Positions 24,609 to 34,800 of a DNA stretch of 64,000 bases are shown piece by piece (positions within the stretch are counted from its first letter, which is position 1; each line of letters begins with the position of its first letter). Under the pieces are notes generated by a model. That model saw nothing but the letters and a program-made list of their open reading frames with translations. It ran no database searches and was not told the DNA's origin. This DNA is from Nodularia spumigena CCY9414 (GTDB lineage Bacteria; Cyanobacteriota; Cyanobacteriia; Cyanobacteriales; Nostocaceae), in NCBI RefSeq assembly GCF_000340565.2, contig NZ_CP007203.1, forward strand, positions 660,297 to 724,296. Direction: 5' to 3'. Position numbers and translations under genes: made by a program.

Positions 24609-25409
24609 TTAAGGGAGGGATAAACTGGCAGAATTTACATCTAAAAATAAGGTTGCTTGGGATTGTTGACGTAAAATTGAGGCCGGACAATTGGTGTTAA
24701 TTGAGCCTTTTAGCATCTGTTTTACTACCGGGGCTTTACGTTTTTCTGGTGCTAGACAAATAATTTTTTTGGCTGAACAAATCAAAGGCAAAGTTACAGT
24801 AAAAGCATACTGGGGAACACTATCAATATTGGGAAATTGACCTGTGTTAACTTGTTGCTGGCGATTGGCTGTATCTAGTTTCACCAGTTTGACGCTGTAA
24901 GGATCTTGAAAATTCGCTACTGCGGGGTCGTTAAAAGCTAAGTGTCCGTTTTCACCAATACCAAGACAACATAAATCAATGGGTTGGGATTGCAATAGTT
25001 TGGTGTAGCGATCGCACTCTATGAGAGGTTCCAATGCATCACCTTCTATATAATGAAATTGTCGGGGAGAAACCCGCTTCTCTACACGTTCTTGCAGATA
25101 TCGCCGGAAACTCGCCGGATGAACAGCCGTAATTCCCAAATATTCATCTAAATGAAATAAGATAATCCGTGACCAATCTACACCACCCAACTTAATTAAA
25201 GCATCGAGAAATTTGAGTTGGGAATTTCCTGTGGCTAACAGTACTGCTGCGGTTTCCTGTTGCTGGAGAACTTGCTGTAAATAATTTTGGGCGATTTCGG
25301 CAACTTTCTCTGCCATTTCAACTTCAGAGTTATAAATCTGCACCAATAAATCATCAACGCGAAAAAAGTTTGTAGCGGCTAACATTTGCTTATATGGAAT
25401 ATTTGACAA
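24609..25409 (-). CDS. nagB: Glucosamine-6-phosphate deaminase
   Basis: 266 residues. LLATGNSQLKFLDALIKL is the phosphate-binding start, ILFHLDEYLGI carries the catalytic Asp, CLGIGENGHLAFNDP is the family signature including the ring-opening His, and KKIICLAPEKRKAPVVKQML is the late conserved block. It converts glucosamine-6-phosphate to fructose-6-phosphate and ammonia. 6-phosphogluconolactonase is the close relative, but LDEY and GENGHLAFND fit NagB. It is divergent from the HAD gene, with a 147-nt shared upstream region. Confidence 0.9.
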   Translation of the reverse strand: MSNIPYKQMLAATNFFRVDDLLVQIYNSEVEMAEKVAEIAQNYLQQVLQQQETAAVLLATGNSQLKFLDALIKLGGVDWSRIILFHLDEYLGITAVHPASFRRYLQERVEKRVSPRQFHYIEGDALEPLIECDRYTKLLQSQPIDLCCLGIGENGHLAFNDPAVANFQDPYSVKLVKLDTANRQQQVNTGQFPNIDSVPQYAFTVTLPLICSAKKIICLAPEKRKAPVVKQMLKGSINTNCPASILRQQSQATLFLDVNSASLSLP

Positions 25410-25556
25410 TAATCCACTGACATCCTTTCTTTAGTATAGATTTGAGAATTTCAAACAGTTTTATTCTTGTATTAACCCCAGCACAATCATTGAGGACAAA
25501 AAACCCTGTAAACTATGTAAATTAACTTCATAATTATTTACAGTTTACCAAAAATC

Positions 25557-26219
25557 ATGCTGGCTGCAATTCTCTTTGACTTAGACGGCACTATCGTCAA
25601 TACTGACCCCATACACTACCAAGCGTGGCAGAAAATGCTACTGAGTTACAATATTCAAATTGATGAAATATTCTATAAATCTCGAATTAGTGGCCGACTA
25701 AACCCAGAAATTGTTAAAGATATTTTGCCACAATTATCAGTAGCTGAAGGTCAAAAATTTGCAGATGAAAAAGAAACGCTTTTCCGCCAACTCGCCCCCG
25801 ATCTTCAAGCATTGAATGGATTTGCTGAACTCATAGCATGGACAGAAACACATCAGCTAAAACGGGCTTTAGTAACTAATGCTCCTAGACAAAATGCCAA
25901 ATATATGCTAGAAGTTTTAGGAATTAAAGAAATTTTCCACACGATTGTTTTAGCTGATGATTGTAGAGCAGGTAAACCTGATCCTGAACCCTATCAAGTT
26001 GCTTTAAACAACTTAGGAATTGTAGCAGAACAAGCGATCGCTTTAGAAGATTCTCCCTCTGGCATTCGTGCCGCAGTCGGTGCAGGTATTCGTACCATTG
26101 GCATAGCTTCTACCCATGATCCGCAAGTGTTGCAGCAATTTGGCACATTGATGGCAATTCCAGATTTTACTGATTTGCACTTGTGGAAATTCCTCAATTC
26201 TTTGATCAAGGTCGAATAA
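25557..26219 (+). CDS. HAD hydrolase, beta-phosphoglucomutase-like
   Basis: 220 residues with all HAD motifs: LFDLDGTIVNTDPIHYQAW (motif I, nucleophile Asp), ALVTNAPRQNAKYMLE (motif II Thr), and ADDCRAGKPDPEPYQVAL then ALEDSPSGIRAAVGAGI (motifs III and IV). The helical cap after motif I is the PgmB/phosphatase type. The second motif I Asp (D-G-T) permits phosphatase or mutase chemistry. Next to nagB, a role in sugar-phosphate turnover is plausible but unproven. Confidence 0.88.
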   Translation: MLAAILFDLDGTIVNTDPIHYQAWQKMLLSYNIQIDEIFYKSRISGRLNPEIVKDILPQLSVAEGQKFADEKETLFRQLAPDLQALNGFAELIAWTETHQLKRALVTNAPRQNAKYMLEVLGIKEIFHTIVLADDCRAGKPDPEPYQVALNNLGIVAEQAIALEDSPSGIRAAVGAGIRTIGIASTHDPQVLQQFGTLMAIPDFTDLHLWKFLNSLIKVE

Positions 26220-26439
26220 ACGAACCGCAGAGGCACAAAGGACACCGAGTTATGAGACTTTGAGGGGCTTTTTGTGTGAGGTGATTGAGTGTTTTTATTT
26301 GGAAGTCCCTTAGCGCAGCGTACACAGCGCAGCGAGTATTTTAGATTGAAGATTTGAGATTTGTTCCGCCCACAAGGGGCGGGGCTTGTACCGAAGAAAT
26401 CATCCAAAATCCAAAATCCAAAATCTAAAATTGCTGTGG

Positions 26440-28854
26440 TCAGACTAGGCTTAATCCATTTATTTGAACAACAATGTCATCAAAGTCATTGTCACCACCC
26501 CCAGGTAAATCCTCAAAGCCGAAGATGTTGTTACCCAGCAATTTTACATGGTTGCTGCTGTCAAAGTTAGTACTAATACCGCTCACATAAAGGTTACTAA
26601 AGTCAGGTTTGACTGAGTTTATATTGCCATTTGTCACCAAGAAGGGCAGCAGAACATGGGCGGCTAGGTCAATACTGGTAAGTATTTCAAATTGACCATT
26701 GTTAGCAAACTGTCCAGTTTGGTTGTTGGCAAGGCTACCAGTCAGCACGGAGTGGTCACGGACTGCACCTAAGTATTCCTGACGATTACCAAGGTCAGCT
26801 ACACTCAAACCTGTCAGTGGATCGACAACTGCACCTGTAGTTCTTTCGGCTAAGTAAAAACCCACCAAATTATCAAAAGCTGCTTCTCGGTTAAGGGTAG
26901 CTTCGACCTGAATTTTGATTGTATCCTGTTCAGAAGCAGCAGTAGGAATTAAGTCTCTCAGACTAAGGGCTGGAAAGCTTTCACTGTTAACCTCAAGTCC
27001 CTGAGTATAAATTTCAACATTAGTTGCGTTAATAATCTCTGCCCCAATGTTAAAACTACCGCCTGAAAGTGTGAAGCTAGTGGAAGTAACGTCTCCAATA
27101 GTTAACTCAGTCATGGCATTAGTCCCCACTTCCCGCAGTTGAAACCGCACTGTTCTACCGTCGCTGTCCTTAGTACCCAGGGACGACTGGAGATTAGAAA
27201 GAACTGAGTTGATACCAGTAGGTAGCCCAGAAGCATCGCCCAAAGTAGTCAAAATTGTTTGAGTTGTACCATCCCGGAAGATAGCCTCTAGCACCTGAGA
27301 TGAAGAGGTTGAGCCTTCCACAGAGAATTTAAAGGTAGTGCCAAAGATTGTTGTCAAGGGGTCGCTTTGACCATCTGTGATCGTCACCGTCAGGGGATTG
27401 TTCTGATTAACCCCAATCACAGAAGGCGCAGCAGAGTCACGGATGACCCCAAGAGTTGGGTCTAAATCTCCCTGTCCATTATCTTTTAAGAACAGTGTCG
27501 CCCCATCAAAACGACCATTACCATCTCGGTCTCGCAGTACTACACCTAAGCCATTATTCGGATTGAAGTCAGTGAGGGAGAACTGACCGTCAACCAGCTT
27601 CAAAAAGGCGTTGTAGTCGGGAGCGTCTGATGGTCTTTCACTAAATATCACTTCTGCCCGTTGAATTCTACCAGAGAAGATATCAGGGTCAGAACCAGGA
27701 GTAGGGGCAATGGTGAATGATAACAGTGGTGTATGTAACTCACCATCTGGAATATCCTGTGTTAATCTCTCCAGCAGATTGGTATCACGGAGAATATTAA
27801 TAAAATTGATATCGGTGATTTCAAAATTACCGGGAAGCAGGTTAATCAAGCTAGGGTCAACTGGGTCTGGGTCAACTGGGTCTGGGTCAACTGGGTCTGG
27901 ATCAACCGGGTCTGGATCAACTGGATCTGGGTCAACTGGGTCGAGTGTCTGAATATTTACAGGTACTAGAGGATGATCTTGCTGCTGAGAAAAGACATCA
28001 CGGCCTGCTACTAATGCAGTCGGCTGGATACCTAAGAGACGGGCTAAGGGTACTTCTGTATCCGATAACAGACCAGTTATCAAGGTGTCTCCATCCTGCA
28101 AAATTGCCTTTACCCCTGTCAGACCGGGTAGACCAGCAACCACCAGGCGATCGCTTCCTGGTTTAAAATCTTTAATTACAGCAAACTCAGTGGGTATCGA
28201 AGCATTGGCGACGTAAAAAATATTCGCTCCCCCGCTTCCTGTCAGAATACCACCGTTAGCAGCAGCAAATAGTTGATCATCTCCTTCACCGCCAAACAGT
28301 TCATCGGTAGCGTCTCCTGCAATCAAGCGGTTATGACCAGATACGCCAAACAGTTGATTATTTCCCGTACCACTAGAAGCATCTAGAAAATCGTCTCCGT
28401 CGCCCCCATGCAGAAGATTAAATCCACCACCATCTGAAACTATCAGCCTGTCGTTACCTTCTCCGCCGTAAAGCTCATTATGGCTACCTTCAACCACAAT
28501 CAGAGTATCATTACCGGCAGCACCATATAATTTATTTCCCCCAATAGCACCTGCGGCAAACAACTGATCATCCCCATCACTACCGTAGAGAGTATGGTTA
28601 TTATCACCAATCAGCGTGTCATTACCTAGCCCACCAAATAAAATTACCTCTCCTTGGGAAGTAGTAGCGTCAAGAATGTCATCACCCACCAAGCCAAATA
28701 CTTGAATATCCCCTGTAACGGGAGCGAATATTTCATCTTCACTATCAGTACCAAATATTCTGGACTCATTGACTATACCTTCTGTGGCTTCTTGAATAGC
28801 CTGGGCTTCTAGTGCTTTGAGAATATTTGCTGTTTCTGTATTTATTAAATTCAT
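26440..28854 (-). CDS. RTX calcium-binding protein with C-terminal DUF4114
   Basis: 804 residues. Residues about 35-250 are RTX nonapeptide repeats (LFGGLGNDTLIG, LYGGEGNDRLIV, ELFGGEGDDQLF), unusually at the N-terminal side. A linker of six DPVDP units (about 302-331) follows, then a long region with a Ca-binding-like loop DRDGNGRFDG, and a C-terminal DUF4114 domain (HVKLLGNNIFGFEDLPGGGD, NDFDDIVVQING, about 718-804). No Sec signal is present, so type I secretion is expected. It is the last of three RTX genes on this strand, 99 nt after the next. Confidence 0.85.
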   Translation of the reverse strand: MNLINTETANILKALEAQAIQEATEGIVNESRIFGTDSEDEIFAPVTGDIQVFGLVGDDILDATTSQGEVILFGGLGNDTLIGDNNHTLYGSDGDDQLFAAGAIGGNKLYGAAGNDTLIVVEGSHNELYGGEGNDRLIVSDGGGFNLLHGGDGDDFLDASSGTGNNQLFGVSGHNRLIAGDATDELFGGEGDDQLFAAANGGILTGSGGANIFYVANASIPTEFAVIKDFKPGSDRLVVAGLPGLTGVKAILQDGDTLITGLLSDTEVPLARLLGIQPTALVAGRDVFSQQQDHPLVPVNIQTLDPVDPDPVDPDPVDPDPVDPDPVDPDPVDPSLINLLPGNFEITDINFINILRDTNLLERLTQDIPDGELHTPLLSFTIAPTPGSDPDIFSGRIQRAEVIFSERPSDAPDYNAFLKLVDGQFSLTDFNPNNGLGVVLRDRDGNGRFDGATLFLKDNGQGDLDPTLGVIRDSAAPSVIGVNQNNPLTVTITDGQSDPLTTIFGTTFKFSVEGSTSSSQVLEAIFRDGTTQTILTTLGDASGLPTGINSVLSNLQSSLGTKDSDGRTVRFQLREVGTNAMTELTIGDVTSTSFTLSGGSFNIGAEIINATNVEIYTQGLEVNSESFPALSLRDLIPTAASEQDTIKIQVEATLNREAAFDNLVGFYLAERTTGAVVDPLTGLSVADLGNRQEYLGAVRDHSVLTGSLANNQTGQFANNGQFEILTSIDLAAHVLLPFLVTNGNINSVKPDFSNLYVSGISTNFDSSNHVKLLGNNIFGFEDLPGGGDNDFDDIVVQINGLSLV

Positions 28855-28953
28855 TTCAGTAGTTTGTGATTTGTAATTACCTGAGAATTAAATATTTGCG
28901 GCTCTTCCTAGTGCTAGGAGGGCAGTGTTTTAGCTGCCCCTTCCTAAAATTTG

Positions 28954-31473
28954 TTAGATGAAGACAAATTGCTGCTGATTACTCAGGTCAAGCTGAGTTT
29001 GGTTCACTCCTTCTAACAAGGCAATATCAGTACCACCAATTTGAATTAAGGTATCACCGTTCTGACTCAACAAACTGACTTGGTTAGCAGTAATACCACC
29101 CATACCGATGCGGTCTATTCCTACTTCAAAGTCCTTGACTACGTTGACAGCATCAGGTATGGAACCAGCGTCTACTAACCAGAAGTTATCTGCGCCTGCA
29201 CCACCCCAAAGTAAATTGTTACCGCCCTGTCCGGCATAGAGGCTATCATCACCATCTCCACCAAACAGGCGATCGCCTACTGTGGAGTACAATGTGTCAT
29301 CACCGGAACCACCATAGAGGCGATTGTTGCCGTCGGCACTAGAACGCAGTACATCATTACTAGAACCACCAAAAAGCATTTGCCCACTTCCTTCGGCAAC
29401 TTGCAGGTTATCGTTATCAGCCGCCCCAAGCAGGATATTAGACTCAGCCGCTTCGATGACCAGGAGAGTATCATTACCCTTACCGCCATCTAACACACTG
29501 CCACCAGCCGCACCTTGTGCGCCGAGCATCAAAGTGTCATCACCGTCACCACCACTAGCATGAGATGCACTGGCTACCATAATGGTGTCATCACCCTCGC
29601 CACCAGAGATGTCTGCATAGGAAACCAGACTGGCATCAACGCTATCATCACCATCCCCAACAAATACCGTTTTTAGTGGTTGGTTACGGTTCAAAACGAT
29701 ATCGTCAGATTGTGCAGTGCCGAAAATTAAAGGATTAGCATCTAAAGGCGCACTGGCTATTTTGCCTTCTGTATCCGCCAACAACAGAATCTCATCTCCG
29801 TAAACCCGACGTTCAGTGTTAGTCAGGTTGTAATCGCTATCCAGAATCGGGAAACTATAAACTGGAGTCATGACAATTTTGGCACTGGCTCCGCCGACGG
29901 GATTTAAGCGCTCCAAGTTTACTTCTAAGTGACCGTAGTGCTTACCCCCAGCAATCAGTTGAGCAACTCCATCAATTTCTTGCCACAACTCCGATTCACT
30001 TTGGTCAGCAGTCCACTGGCTAAACTCGTTGTAATTTAGTAGAGGTTGGTCTAATCCAGAACCATCTCGTTTTTGACCTCTTAAACCATCACCAGCTACC
30101 CCCACATCGTAGTAGCTCACCCCAATTCCATCACCGTCTTCATCCACAAAGCTGCGCTCGAACATCTCACTATGGCCAGACAATACCCCTGCTACGCCAT
30201 ACTCTTCAAACAGGCTATGGTATTGCCGCATGGGTGTTCCGCCCTGACCGGTGGAAAGGGCATGGTTCATGGGTTGACCGTGTTCACCACTGCTGTAGGG
30301 GGCATGATGGAACTGGGCAAAAATAATCTGCCCTTGGCTGCGGGCATCTTCAAGCTGTTCTTTCACCCAATTCCATTGAATGCTACCAGGATTGAAGTCA
30401 GCTAAGTCAGTACCACCTGTGGCCTCATACTGCTCACGGGTGTAGTTGTCTTGAGTATCAGTTCCAGGGCCTGTGTACTCTGTGCCACTAATTTTAGCAG
30501 GTTGTCCTTCACCACCGTAGTTAGAACGGCGGTCATCTGGTTCGCCATTGGAACTATCAAGGGTGAGGACAGTAATCGGACCATAATCAATGCGATAGTA
30601 ATTGTCCCGATGCTCAGGTGTGCCATTATCTGGGGCATCAAAGTAAACATGATACTTCTCCCGCCCAAATTGGGGGCCAAATCTGCCGTCTGCATCTGTG
30701 CCATAGCCACCATTCAAAGCACCGAAGTTTTCCCAGTTGCCCAGGGCTGGTAAAATCGGGTATTGAGACAAACCGCCATCGTATTCCCCAGCATTGTGTC
30801 TAAAGAATTCATCCCAACCTGGCTGATAGCCTCCTCCTTGCACTAAGTCCCCAGGCATCATCAGAAAATCTGGGTTACGGCTGTTGACAATGGCTAAATT
30901 CTGGCGGTAGCCTTCAGTTTCAGTCAGAGCATAACGCAAAGTTTGAGAAGCCCCAGAACCACTAGTACCAAATGTGCCAGCCCATTGACTATCATTGAGT
31001 GCCGGACGTTCTAATGAATTGGGGTCTAGGGAACCGGGTTGCCATTCACGATTTGTAACTCTACCCTGGGGTTGGGTTTCACTGTCGGACATAGCCACAA
31101 AGCGAACACTAGACCAGTCTGTGTTACTGGGGGCAGTCTTAAAGGTGGAGGTGAAAGTGTTTGTTCCTAGACTGACTGTGTAGTTATAGGTTTGTCCAGG
31201 TAATAAACCTTGTATATCTAAAGCGTGCTTATAGTTATTGTCACTGATTAACCATGAGCCTGGCTCTAGCCCAGAGATATTTTGATTTTTCTCAGCCGTG
31301 GTATAAACCAACAAAGGTTGAAATGCGGGGTTACTAACTAAGGTCAGGGGAGTGTTTAATCCTGGACCAGTTACGGTTACGGTTCCAGTTACATCCTGCT
31401 CGGTAAACCAGGTAAGGTAGATGCCTTCAGATGATGGATTTTGGAGATAGGGATTGACCCGAAATTCAGACAT
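28954..31473 (-). CDS. Secreted purple-acid-phosphatase-like RTX protein
   Basis: 839 residues from the ATG at 31,473; upstream codons come from repeat DNA. An N-terminal fibronectin-like domain (FRVNPYLQNPSSEGIYLTWF) precedes a metallophosphatase domain with VRFVAMSDSE (near 128), MMPGDLVQGGG (near 208), LGNWENF, FAQFHHAPYSSGEHG (near 388) and LSGHSEMFERSF. The usual GNHE reads GNWE and GHxH reads GHSE, so two metal ligands differ from the standard set. RTX repeats start near 605 and end with a module shared with the next gene upstream. Likely an exported phosphoesterase using type I secretion. Confidence 0.82.
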   Translation of the reverse strand: MSEFRVNPYLQNPSSEGIYLTWFTEQDVTGTVTVTGPGLNTPLTLVSNPAFQPLLVYTTAEKNQNISGLEPGSWLISDNNYKHALDIQGLLPGQTYNYTVSLGTNTFTSTFKTAPSNTDWSSVRFVAMSDSETQPQGRVTNREWQPGSLDPNSLERPALNDSQWAGTFGTSGSGASQTLRYALTETEGYRQNLAIVNSRNPDFLMMPGDLVQGGGYQPGWDEFFRHNAGEYDGGLSQYPILPALGNWENFGALNGGYGTDADGRFGPQFGREKYHVYFDAPDNGTPEHRDNYYRIDYGPITVLTLDSSNGEPDDRRSNYGGEGQPAKISGTEYTGPGTDTQDNYTREQYEATGGTDLADFNPGSIQWNWVKEQLEDARSQGQIIFAQFHHAPYSSGEHGQPMNHALSTGQGGTPMRQYHSLFEEYGVAGVLSGHSEMFERSFVDEDGDGIGVSYYDVGVAGDGLRGQKRDGSGLDQPLLNYNEFSQWTADQSESELWQEIDGVAQLIAGGKHYGHLEVNLERLNPVGGASAKIVMTPVYSFPILDSDYNLTNTERRVYGDEILLLADTEGKIASAPLDANPLIFGTAQSDDIVLNRNQPLKTVFVGDGDDSVDASLVSYADISGGEGDDTIMVASASHASGGDGDDTLMLGAQGAAGGSVLDGGKGNDTLLVIEAAESNILLGAADNDNLQVAEGSGQMLFGGSSNDVLRSSADGNNRLYGGSGDDTLYSTVGDRLFGGDGDDSLYAGQGGNNLLWGGAGADNFWLVDAGSIPDAVNVVKDFEVGIDRIGMGGITANQVSLLSQNGDTLIQIGGTDIALLEGVNQTQLDLSNQQQFVFI

Positions 31474-31869
31474 TGTATGCAGCCTCTCAAATAGTAGTTT
31501 TTTTGACCGAAGAAGCAGGGGGAGCAAAGCCCTTCCCTCTTGCTGTGGAGCGTAAAGCCTTCGGCATAGCTTCCGCTTACCGCGCAGCGTCTTGTAGAGA
31601 GACGGAACATGGGTATCAAGCTTCCTCCACTTCGGCAAGTGATACATAGGACTTACGCAAGAACTCTCTAAAACCCTCTTAACTTTGTGTCCTTTGTGTC
31701 CTTTGCGGTTCGTTTTTTCATAATTTTGCGTAAGTCCTGATACAGTGTGCCGCTTCTAGGACGCTTGATCTGGCGCGGAGTACAAGCTTTGTCCCAGTCT
31801 CTCCCCTGCTCCCTGCTCCCCAAAAGTCCAGCCGATAAAGCTGGACTTGCAACGCTATCTGTCTAACGC
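31474..31869. other. Gap between RTX genes, repeats only
   Basis: 396 nt. It contains the repeat AAAGCCTTCGGCATAGCTTC (about 31,554) also present at 10,374, MITE copy C, and debris of the CCCTGCTCCCTGCTCCCC type near 31,805. GAGG lies about 10 nt upstream of the phosphatase ATG as a likely ribosome site. No gene seen. Confidence 0.55.
31648..31738. mobile_element. GGACTTACGCA MITE, copy C
   Basis: 91 bp with perfect ends AGGACTTACGCA and TGCGTAAGTCCT. Inner sequence CCTTTGTGTCCTTTGCGGTT followed by CGTTTTTTCAT is the inverse of the core in copies B and D, so this copy lies in the opposite orientation. Confidence 0.85.
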
Positions 31870-34800
31870 TTAAGCAAAGATGAACTGATTAGGATCGTTG
31901 ACATTGAATTGGTTCTGGTTCACGCCTTCTAGTAGGGCGACATCAGTACCACCAATTTGAATTAGGGTATCGCCGTTCTGACTCAGGAAACTTACTTGGT
32001 TAGAAGTAATGCCACCCATACCGATGCGGTCTATTCCTAGTTCAAAGTCCTTGACGACATTGGAAGCATCGGGTAAGGAACCACTAACTACTAACCAGAA
32101 GTTATCTGCCCCAGCACCACCCCAGAGGAAATTGTTACCTCCTTGTCCGGCGTAGAGGCTATCATCGCCATCGCCACCAAACAGGCGATCGCCTACTGTG
32201 GAGTACAATGTGTCATCACCGGAACCACCGTAGAGGCGATTGTTACCGTCGGCACTAGAACGCAGCACATCATTACTAGAACCACCAAAGAGCATTTGCC
32301 CACTTCCTTCGGCAACTTGGAGATTGTCGTTATCAGCCGCCCCAAGCAGGATATTAGACTCAGCCGCTTCGATGACTAGGAGGGAATCATTACCCTTACC
32401 GCCATCTAACACGCTGCCACCAGCCGCACCTTGTGCGCCGAGGATTAAAGTATCATCACCATCACCACCACTGGCGTAAGTTTCGCTACCGACTAAGATT
32501 GTATCGTTGCCTCTACCGCCGTATATCTGCGCTGGAGAAGCCTGACTTGCGTCTACATCGTCATCGCCATCGCCTGTAAAGGCTGTGAATCCAGATTGAG
32601 CGCTAGTCAACATCAACTCGTCAGTACCAGGAGTGCCGCTAAATACTGTCAGGGGTTCGGGGTCAATAACTGTATCGGCTCGGAAGGCTAGATTTTGCAG
32701 TCGTTGATCAAACTCACGAGGTGTATCTGCTTCACTAAAGGGTGTGTTCAGGAAATTATCGAATAGGTACTCTGCCAAAGCATCTTGTTCAGTACCATCG
32801 GCGGCAAAGGAAGCATTACCAGTGCGAGGGGCATCGTCTGCTTGAGCTAAATCTACTCTGTTCGCGCTGTCGCCTTGGGGGAAAGGATAACCGTCACCGC
32901 CGCCAGCTAGGAAGTTAAGAGTAACCATGCGGAAGGTGCGGTTGGCATCACCGACGATTTCCCCTGCTTGCACTACTACATCCAAGTCTTTTCCAGTTTC
33001 GTCTTCAATAGCTAGAGATAGAACACGATTACCTGGTTCACGGGAGAGGTCAAAGCTAAAGGAGAAGCCAGCAATTTGTGGGAAACTTCCCGGAGTTGTG
33101 GAATCATCTGAAGTGCTAGAAGCTACGGCGTGTTCTACCAAAGCTAAGAGTTCGGTTGCAGTAACAGTCACCAATGTCAAGCCATTATTGAAACTGAGGG
33201 CGTTGGCGATATCGTTTTCCGAAATGCCACCTTCGGGCTTGACAATATTACCGTCAGCATCTGTGACGGCTTCGTTGGGTAGAGTTTCAACTTCCCCGGT
33301 GCTGCCTGTAGGTACAACTACTCGACCAATATTGTTGCGAATACCGCCGCCGTTCTTCAAAGAAATCACTACATCCGAGTCTACTTCCTGAGCCAGTGCC
33401 AAATTAGCATCGGCGGTGAGATTACCCAAGTTTGTTTCCTGCCGTCGTACACTGTTGCGATCGCCATTCAAAAATACTTCGCTAATACCAAAGAAGTTGC
33501 TTTCCTGCTGCACAACCACATCACGCAAATTATCCACAATGGCTTGAATTTGCGGATCAACCAGAGCCTCAGCCCCTAAATCTGCCACTCCCTGAGCATC
33601 GGTAGCATAAGCTCCACTAATGGCTGAGTCATAGCTGTCTGGGATAATTACACCGTTGTCATCAAAGTCGATAACTAAACGACCCAGGTATTTGTAGTTA
33701 CCATCGGTATTGACAACAGCGACAGGGTTGCCATCAGCATCGGTTGTGAATATGGGATAGGTTCCTTGATTTGTATCCCCAGCCCGGAGGCGATCAGTTT
33801 CATCTAGCAAGCGGGTGTTGGAACCACCAGCCACAATAATATCGACATCGCTCAACCGACTTGCCAACTCCTGCTCAATAGCTAACTGCTGCATATGAGC
33901 CAGTACAACCACCTTATTGATATCGGGGTTAGCCGCTAACAGGGCATCGACATCAGCTTGAATCTCAGCTGCTAAGGCATCGAGTTGGGCAGAAGTGGGA
34001 TTGCCATCAAAGGGTTGTGGGTTAACAGTGACATCTCCCGGACTAGAGATCACGGGCAGAGTTGGCGTGGTAGCACCAACAACCCCAATTTTCTCGCCAT
34101 TGACATCAATCACCACGCTAGCGGCAATACTGTTAGGTTCAGGAGCTTGGGCATCGGGAACAACTAAGTCAGCCAGGTTACTATCGGTGCTGAAGTCCAG
34201 GTTAGAACTCAGGTAAGGGAAAGCAGTTCCAGGGAAATTATCTTCTGCATCACCGGCAATTAAATCTCTAACTACCTCCGTACCGAGGTCAAACTCGTGG
34301 TTTCCAAAGGCGATCGCCTGTACTCCCAAAGCATTCTGAATTAAAATGTCGCCCCGGCCTCTGCCACCATAAACAGATTCAGAGGCGTTGAAGAATAAAC
34401 CTGGAATAATCGCATCGCCAGAAGAAAGAATCAGGGTATTGTCGAAGCCAGACACACCATCTTGATCAATATCTTCTGCTTTAAGGGCATTTAGTACCGC
34501 AGAGAACCGAGGCGCGTCTTCAAAAGCGGAAATACCTGCTTCTTGGTCGGCAAAATGGAACAGTTGCAGGGTAAAGGGAGCAGGAGCAATTTCAAATAGA
34601 GTCGTAGTACCACTGACTTCATTGCCCACCACTAGCAGAGGTTGACCATTAGGGCTATCTTCGGCAGAGATGAAAATTATACCCTCAGCACCTAAATCCC
34701 CAGCTAGTCCTGAATCAGAAGCTTCACTAAAGTCGCGGTTGTTGGTGTAGTCTACAAAGAAAGCCTCAGCCGGATTGGTAATGTCGTAGGTCATTACGCC

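Noticed and set aside
27710-27952. GSTGSGSTGSGSTGS-rich frame on the plus strand
   Set aside because: Antisense shadow of the DPVDP linker codons in the RTX gene.
31474-31647. 58-residue N-terminal extension of the RTX phosphatase
   Set aside because: Encoded by dispersed repeat DNA; the domain starts at MSEFRVNPYLQNP with a plausible ribosome site.
31870-32650. Regularly spaced repeats as a possible CRISPR array
   Set aside because: They are in-frame RTX nonapeptide codons with variable sequence and no constant repeat-spacer pattern.
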